Source: Liolophura sinensis (taxonomy: Eukaryota; Mollusca; Polyplacophora; Chitonida; Chitonidae). Taken from it: a stretch of DNA of 60,000 bases. The stretch is taken from NCBI RefSeq assembly GCF_032854445.1, contig NC_088299.1:7418324-7478323 (forward strand), read 5' to 3'. The position numbers and the translations under genes were made by a program. Shown here piece after piece: positions 54,711 to 60,000 of the stretch. Each line of letters begins with the position of its first letter. Position 1 is the stretch's first letter. Under the pieces are notes generated by a model that saw only the letters and a program-made list of their open reading frames with translations, searched no databases and was not told the DNA's origin.

Positions 54711-55281
54711 ACTAATTTTGCGACAGAAATGGGTGGAGTCGAAAAGAAAAACTAACCGTTGAAGATAACTCATCTTTCTGCGAGACAAACTTTAGATCTT
54801 TGGAAAAAAGCGCCATCTGGCGGAAAATCTCGCGGTTCACGTCCATCATTTTTACCTCCCTTGGACAGATGTAAGCAAGAGAAATAATTCTCTTGAGTGC
54901 AGTGATTTTACTAATGTGCGCTATTGGCACTTCTCGACCCAACAGAATACATAGAATAGATGGACTTTTTACTATTAACTTTCTAGTAATTGGTACTTGT
55001 GTACTTATTCTATTTAAATATAAATTCTTATACACCGAGTGTTGCGTGCCGTATAATAAACCTAAAGATAAAACACACAGAGTAGAAATGGATAACAAGT
55101 AAGCTTCCCAACCATTCGGCGCACAAAATTCTGGTTCAGTACCAAACCTGGACAGGGAATTTCTGGGGGTTTACCCGATTTTAATTGTGTCCCACCTTCG
55201 ATGAAACCGTCAGTGACTCGCTTGACGTCATTTGTTTCCTGGTCACAAAACGATATGAGCGCCGTCGTAGGGTTACAATTT
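54711..55281. other. Unassigned stretch
   Basis: No gene or named repeat recognised. Confidence 0.45.
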
Positions 55282-55415
55282 TATTTATTTATATGATTTG
55301 ATTGGCGTTTTACGCCATGCTTAAGAATATGCCACTTGCACGACGGCGGCCAACATTAGGGTGGGAGGAAACCGGGCAGAACCCGGGGTAAACCATCTGC
55401 AGGTTGATGGCACAT
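55282..55415 (-). mobile_element. Family A SINE, 5'-truncated
   Basis: GATTTGATTGGCGTTTTACG, GACGGCGGCCAACATTAGGG, TGGGAGGAAACCGGGCAGAA and CATCTGCAGGTTGATGGCAC are the 3' half of the element in reverse. Confidence 0.85.
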
Positions 55416-55522
55416 CATGATACTATTCAAAATATTGTAATGGTATCATATTAATATTAAAGAAGACCAAACATGGAACTATCACAATGGAGTGATGTCT
55501 TTCAATCCCTATGACACACGTG

Positions 55523-55687
55523 GTGTGTACGTGGGTAGGTCTTCCAGCAACCTGCGGATAGTCGTGGGTTTCTCCTGGCTATGCCCGGTTTCCTCCCACC
55601 ATAATACTGGCCGCCCTTATAGTAGTGAAATATTATTGAGTACGGCGTAAAACACTAATCAAATAAATAAATAATAAATAAATAAAA
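55523..55687 (+). mobile_element. Family A SINE, 5'-truncated, with target-site duplication
   Basis: It begins at TACGTGGGTAGGTCTTCCAG and ends GTAAAACACTAATCAAATAA plus an AAAT tail. The 9-bp direct repeat ACACACGTG (55514-55522 and 55688-55696) suggests it inserted in truncated form. Confidence 0.87.
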
Positions 55688-55844
55688 ACACACGTGAGGT
55701 CGGTTCAAATCGGCTCTAATTGAACCTGGATTTGTAGATTTTATTCGTTTTCATTGTTTGTTGGGCATTGTTTGTATGGTGAAATTACATAGTGGATATG
55801 CGACGCACATACGGCAGATGAAGCTGCTTAACCTCCAACAGTAT

Positions 55845-55985
55845 GGCGTGCATATATCTGTGGGTCATATGTGGGAAGTTTTGTCAGTAGCTTGTCAACG
55901 GTCGGTGGTTTACTCCGAGTGCTCCGGTTTCCTCTACCATCAAATTGACCGCCATTATAAAAGAGGAAAATTCTTCAGTATATGA
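55845..55985 (+). mobile_element. Family B SINE fragment
   Basis: GTGGGTCATATGTGGGAAGT, CAGTAGCTTGTCAACGGTCG, GTGGTTTACTCCGAGTGCTC and CGGTTTCCTCTACCATCAAA, then GACCGCCATTATAAAAG. It is the forward view of the layout at 15412 and 43186. Confidence 0.6.
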
Positions 55986-56273
55986 GGAAAATCAAAAATA
56001 AAACAAATAGATTGAATAAAATTTATTGGAGCGCTTGTGGGATATTAATTAGATTTAACCCTACACTGTTAGAAAAAACCCTGTTTTTATCACGCCGGTA
56101 AATTATTTATGTTCCATTGTGTGCAATTATGACCAATGTATTTGTTCTTCGAGAAAACCATTTTGTTAAAGAAGATGTACGTATTAAATTCGATAAATTA
56201 TATTCCACCACTCCGTGCAGTGATCTGTATGTTGGAAGTGGTATTGTTTTCCGCTGACTTTTCCTAGATTTCT

Positions 56274-56542
56274 CGGGTTTCCTTGGCCGAGGTGGTTTAG
56301 CACGCCAGCGTGGCGTAATGACCCAGGAGCCTCTCAACAAAGCGGTCACTGTGAGTTCAAGTCCAGCTTATGCTGGCTTCCTTTCCGGCCATACATGGGA
56401 AGATCCGCCAGTAACCTGCAGATGATCGTTGGTTTCAACTGGGCTCTGCCCGGACTCCTCCCACCACAATGCTGGCCGCAGTCGTATAAGTGAATTATTC
56501 CTGAGTACGGCCTAAAACACCTATCATATAAATCAAATAACA
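56274..56542 (+). mobile_element. tRNA-headed SINE (family A), full length
   Basis: It has head CCTTGGCCGAGGTGGTTTAG, B-box-like GAGTTCAAGTCCAGC and tail GGCCTAAAACACCTATCATA. The 12-bp target-site duplication is TCCTAGATTTCT (56262-56273 and 56543-56554). Confidence 0.9.
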
Positions 56543-56554
56543 TCCTAGATTTCT

Positions 56555-57251
56555 ATATCTGTTAATCTAATCACCGGTTGTAAATTTAGGAAGATATTCA
56601 CAAGTGCCGTGTAGTTTGATCTTTGGAGCCTGTGAGACGCACGTGGGCTTGTTTAGGACCTCATCACTGCAAGGTATCCTCGCACTGAACTATTTAATCA
56701 GCAGTCACCAATTAAGGTGCTTTATGTGTTAGTTGGAATCCAGGTTATGCATACTTTAGATAGATAGAACGCATGTGTATGAAGTAGTATTAGAAACAAA
56801 GGTTTGTACAGAGCTTTTTGTGTTTTCTGACGTCACTTCCTGCCTCATCATTGTGACCTCGCCCACTCTCGGCGTTGTTCAAGATCTCAGTACAAAATTT
56901 GCCAGTTGTAGCAGTGATGTAAAGCGAATGTTGGAGAGCGGCACATGCGCTGTAAGGAGTTTGGGAACGAACATGTTTTCAATTGGACATATATATTATA
57001 TAATAGATGAAAACATGTAGGTGGCAGATAGGACAGGAACCATTGATCATGCATCATTTATATGTATGAATGCTTTGGGTTTTACGTTTGTACTTAACCA
57101 TATTTCAGTTATATGACTGTCAGCAGTCATTCAATGTGTGGTTATATACCTCTCTTTATATTGTATCACCAGGAGGTTTATTGTGTCACACTTATGTTAC
57201 ACTGGTGTCAAGGCTTCTCATTAAACTCTTTAGGTACACTACTATATCTAA
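56555..57251. other. Unassigned stretch
   Basis: No gene recognised. Confidence 0.45.
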
Positions 57252-57330
57252 CATTACAGTACCAGTACACTACTATTCTAACATTACAGTACCAGTACAC
57301 TACTATTCTAACATTACAGTACCAGTACAC
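57240..57330. repeat. 30-bp tandem repeat, three units
   Basis: Three near-identical copies of TCTAACATTACAGTACCAGT followed by ACACTACTAT. Confidence 0.95.
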
Positions 57331-57449
57331 AAGCACAACACGTTTACAGCAGTGCTCTTTTGTATAAAAAGTGTGTTGGCATTCATCCCGGTATTATCTA
57401 AAGCAGGTCTTGATTTTTATTATACTTTGAAAAAACGGTCCAACAGTAC

Positions 57450-58460
57450 ACAACCATTGTAGCGTTGCAACAGTAGCACGCAGTCACTGCAGAGTTACAG
57501 CAGAAGTACGTAATCATTGTAGCTTTACAGCAGAAGTACATAATCATTGTAGCGTTACAACAGTAGCACGCAGCCACTGCAGAGTTACAGCAGAAGTACA
57601 TAATCATTGTAGCTTTACAGCAGAAGTACATAATCATTGTAGCGTTACAGCAGAAGTACACAAACATTGTAGCGTTGCAACAGTGGCACGCAGCCACTGC
57701 AGAGTTACAGCCAGAAGTACATAATCATTGTGGCTTTACAGCAGAAGTACATAATCATTGTAGCTTTACAGCAGAAGTACACAACCATTGTAGCGTTACA
57801 GCAGAAGCAACACAACCACTGCAGAGTTGGAGCAGAAGTACACAAACACTGCAGCGTTACAGCAGAAGTACACAACCATTGTAGCGTTGCAACAGTAGCA
57901 CGCAGTCCACTGCAGATTTACAGCAGAAGTACATAATCATTGTAGCTTTACAGCAGAAGTACATAATCATTGTAACGTTACAACAGTAGCACGCAGCCAC
58001 TGCAGAGTTACAGCAGAAGTACATAATCATTGTAGCTTTACAGCAGAAGTACATAATCATTGTAGCGTTACAGCAGAAGTACATAATCATTGTAGCTTTA
58101 CAGCAGAAGTACACAACCATTGTAGCGTTACAGCAGAAGCACACAACCACTGCAGAGTTACAGCAGAAGTACACAACCACTGCAGCGTTACAGCAGAAGT
58201 ACACAACCATTGTAGCGTTGCAACAGTAGCACCCAGTCACTGCAGAGTTACAGCAGAAGTACATAATCATTGTAGCTTTACAGCAGAAGTACATAATCAT
58301 TGTAGCGTTACAGCAGAAGTCCACAAACATTGTAGCGTTGCAACAGTGGCACGCAGCCACTGCAGAGTTACAGCAGAAGTACATAATCATTGTAGCTTTA
58401 CAGCAGAAGTACATAATCATTGTAGCTTTACAGCAGAAGTACACAAACACTGTAGGATTA
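57450..58460. repeat. 30-bp minisatellite, about 34 units, with variant-unit blocks
   Basis: The main unit is TACAGCAGAAGTACATAATC followed by ATTGTAGCTT. A variant block GTTGCAACAGTAGCACGCAG then CCACTGCAGAGT recurs five or six times at irregular spacing, giving a higher-order pattern. The unit is 3 x 10 nt and a 205-codon minus-strand frame (57857-58474) repeats CCCKATMIMYF. This is a property of the unit and not evidence of a gene. Confidence 0.93.
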
Positions 58461-59599
58461 CAGCCGAGAACCACGTGGTTTTGCTGGGTTTTGGGATCTT
58501 TTTCTGTAGCTGCTCAGAATCTCTCATTCAAATGTCCCGATTATACTTACACATTCGCACGTTGTATCGACTTTTTTTGGGGGTTTTGCATTCTGCGCCT
58601 GCGCAGCTTTGAAATTAGGCGACTGGAATATGTGTGTAGACTGGTTACAACTGTACAGCTACAGATAAAAACGTTTTTGTAACCATCGAAGTGCATGCAC
58701 ATATTTGATTGAATGGTGCGGTATGGACTACGTCAAACTGAGACGTATACGTCTTCGCTAAAATGATGTCCGTATACACCCGAAATGGCTTGTCCCTGGA
58801 TACACTGTTAGATCTACGTTTACACCTTTGCACAGGGTGTGAATTGCAGCGTTTCATCTTTCGTGTTTCCAATTCATATCAATTCAACTTCTTGCGGCTG
58901 AGCACATATGGTGCAGTGGCAATATGTGGATAAAAGTCTACAACACCCCCCCCCCCCCCCCAAATCGGTTCAGTTCTTTGTTTTCATAGCTAAAGTAGGC
59001 TTGATAATGCGCATTGTTTGTAAATGTGCTTGATAGTGTTCATTTTCCCATTGTATGTGTACACCATTACACGTCAGTTAAATGTGAATATGGTACGGAG
59101 AGTGAAAAAATAACAATTTATTTGAAACAGGTTAAACCTACTCTATCCAGTATATACCATCAATTATTTCCTGTCTTTCAGAATCAGTAATTGAATCTCT
59201 GAGCAAAACGTGAAAGAAATGGACAGTCAGTGCTATTGGGAATCCACGGCCATCAACAGGTTGCCCAGCGTTATTGGGTTTTCCAATATTTCAGCAACAA
59301 ATCTGAATGTGTAGAATCTATGCAGACACAGACCAATATATTTTGTGGTTGCCAAGCTGTTGAAAATGAAAAACTGAAACTATAATGATATTATAAAAAG
59401 ATGATTTTCTTCATCAGATTTTATTGTAACAATATAAAATATGTAAAGCGTATAGATATATTGCATTCATTGATTTTTAAGCGTGTTTAAAAGTGCACGT
59501 TTCAAACATTTATCCAATGAACTGAATATCACTTTTAAAAGAATTACAAAAAGACAAAAAACATAAGTATTAATAAAGTTCATCACGTACATAAATATC
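58461..59599. other. Unassigned right part
   Basis: It has a C run at about 58946-58960 and a faint SINE trace at 59240-59300 (AATCCACGGCCATCAACAGG). No gene recognised. Confidence 0.45.
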
Positions 59600-59799
59600 N
59601 NNNNNNNNNNNNNNNNNNNNNNNNNNNNNNNNNNNNNNNNNNNNNNNNNNNNNNNNNNNNNNNNNNNNNNNNNNNNNNNNNNNNNNNNNNNNNNNNNNNN
59701 NNNNNNNNNNNNNNNNNNNNNNNNNNNNNNNNNNNNNNNNNNNNNNNNNNNNNNNNNNNNNNNNNNNNNNNNNNNNNNNNNNNNNNNNNNNNNNNNNNN
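59600..59799. other. Assembly gap of exactly 200 N
   Basis: The left flank ends ATAAATATC and the right flank begins ATAAATATC. The two contig ends thus share nine bases, so the gap is probably an unmerged overlap or a collapsed repeat rather than 200 bp of missing sequence. Confidence 0.95.
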
Positions 59800-60000
59800 A
59801 TAAATATCACAGTCTTCAAAAATAAATAAACAAGCTCACATAAAACAAACTTTAGATTTGAAATTCTACCCAATAATTTGTTATGATATCGAACCAACGC
59901 CGAAAATATGAGAAAGAGAAAAGCTAATCTGCACTCTCTGTAAACGTTTAAAAGTAAACATTTTTATATCGATTGGATCGAGTGTGTTTAACGTCACTTT
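59800..60000. other. Unassigned right edge
   Basis: AT-rich, nothing recognised. Confidence 0.45.

Noticed and set aside
54309-54788. 159-codon minus-strand frame opposite the 54411 frame
   Set aside because: The plus-strand peptide is more protein-like (charged helix); the minus one looks like its shadow.
57857-58474. 205-codon Cys-rich minus-strand frame
   Set aside because: It is entirely 30-bp tandem repeats, and the Cys-rich look comes from the CAGCAGAAGTAC unit read backwards.
59583-59897. 104-residue minus-strand frame at the right edge
   Set aside because: Two thirds of it is the N gap.

Overview
The window looks like nuclear DNA of a lophotrochozoan animal, most likely a mollusc. 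It has spliced animal genes with GT/AG introns, AT-rich non-coding DNA, many tRNA-headed SINEs with an (AAAT)n tail, fold-back MITEs and at least nine tandem-repeat arrays. The phylum is inferred from the SINE style and from how the encoded proteins read; it is not proven.

Three genes can be recognised by protein family. (1) 8,033-15,330, minus strand: the first six coding exons of a WDR7 (rabconnectin-3 beta) orthologue, with all but the last splice junction canonical and in phase. The rest of the gene is not visible between 1 and 8,032. (2) 16,935-17,255, plus strand: an intronless, complete EMC5/MMGT1 gene, divergent from WDR7. (3) 24,267-about 28,985, minus strand: a three-exon SLC10-type sodium/bile-acid-symporter-like transporter with a long extracellular N-terminus; as assembled it carries a one-base frameshift. 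Two further open frames are probably coding but have no recognised family: 45,076-45,993 (305 aa, basic, coiled-coil-like N-terminus) and 54,411-54,710 (99 aa, weaker).

Layout: 0-8 kb is a minisatellite (3.2-4.0 kb), an inverted-repeat element and the 6.4-8.0 kb array. 8-15.3 kb is WDR7. 16.9-17.3 kb is EMC5. 17.3-24.2 kb is gene-poor with MITEs. 24.3-29 kb is the SLC10 gene. 30.7-32.6 kb is a 76-bp satellite. 32.8-44.6 kb is repeats and unassigned DNA with a 21-bp array. 45-46 kb is the orphan gene. 47.8-49 kb is a 33-bp array with a long TA run. 50-57 kb is SINE-dense with an 18-bp array. 57.4-58.5 kb is a 30-bp array. Two gaps of exactly 200 N lie at 9,230 and 59,600.

The most striking observation is that the 6.4-8.0 kb array is built from the 3' part of WDR7 coding exon 6 together with its 5' splice site, repeated about 16 times immediately downstream of that exon. 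The one copy that has a splice acceptor has lost its GT donor by a one-base insertion, while the acceptor-less copies keep it.
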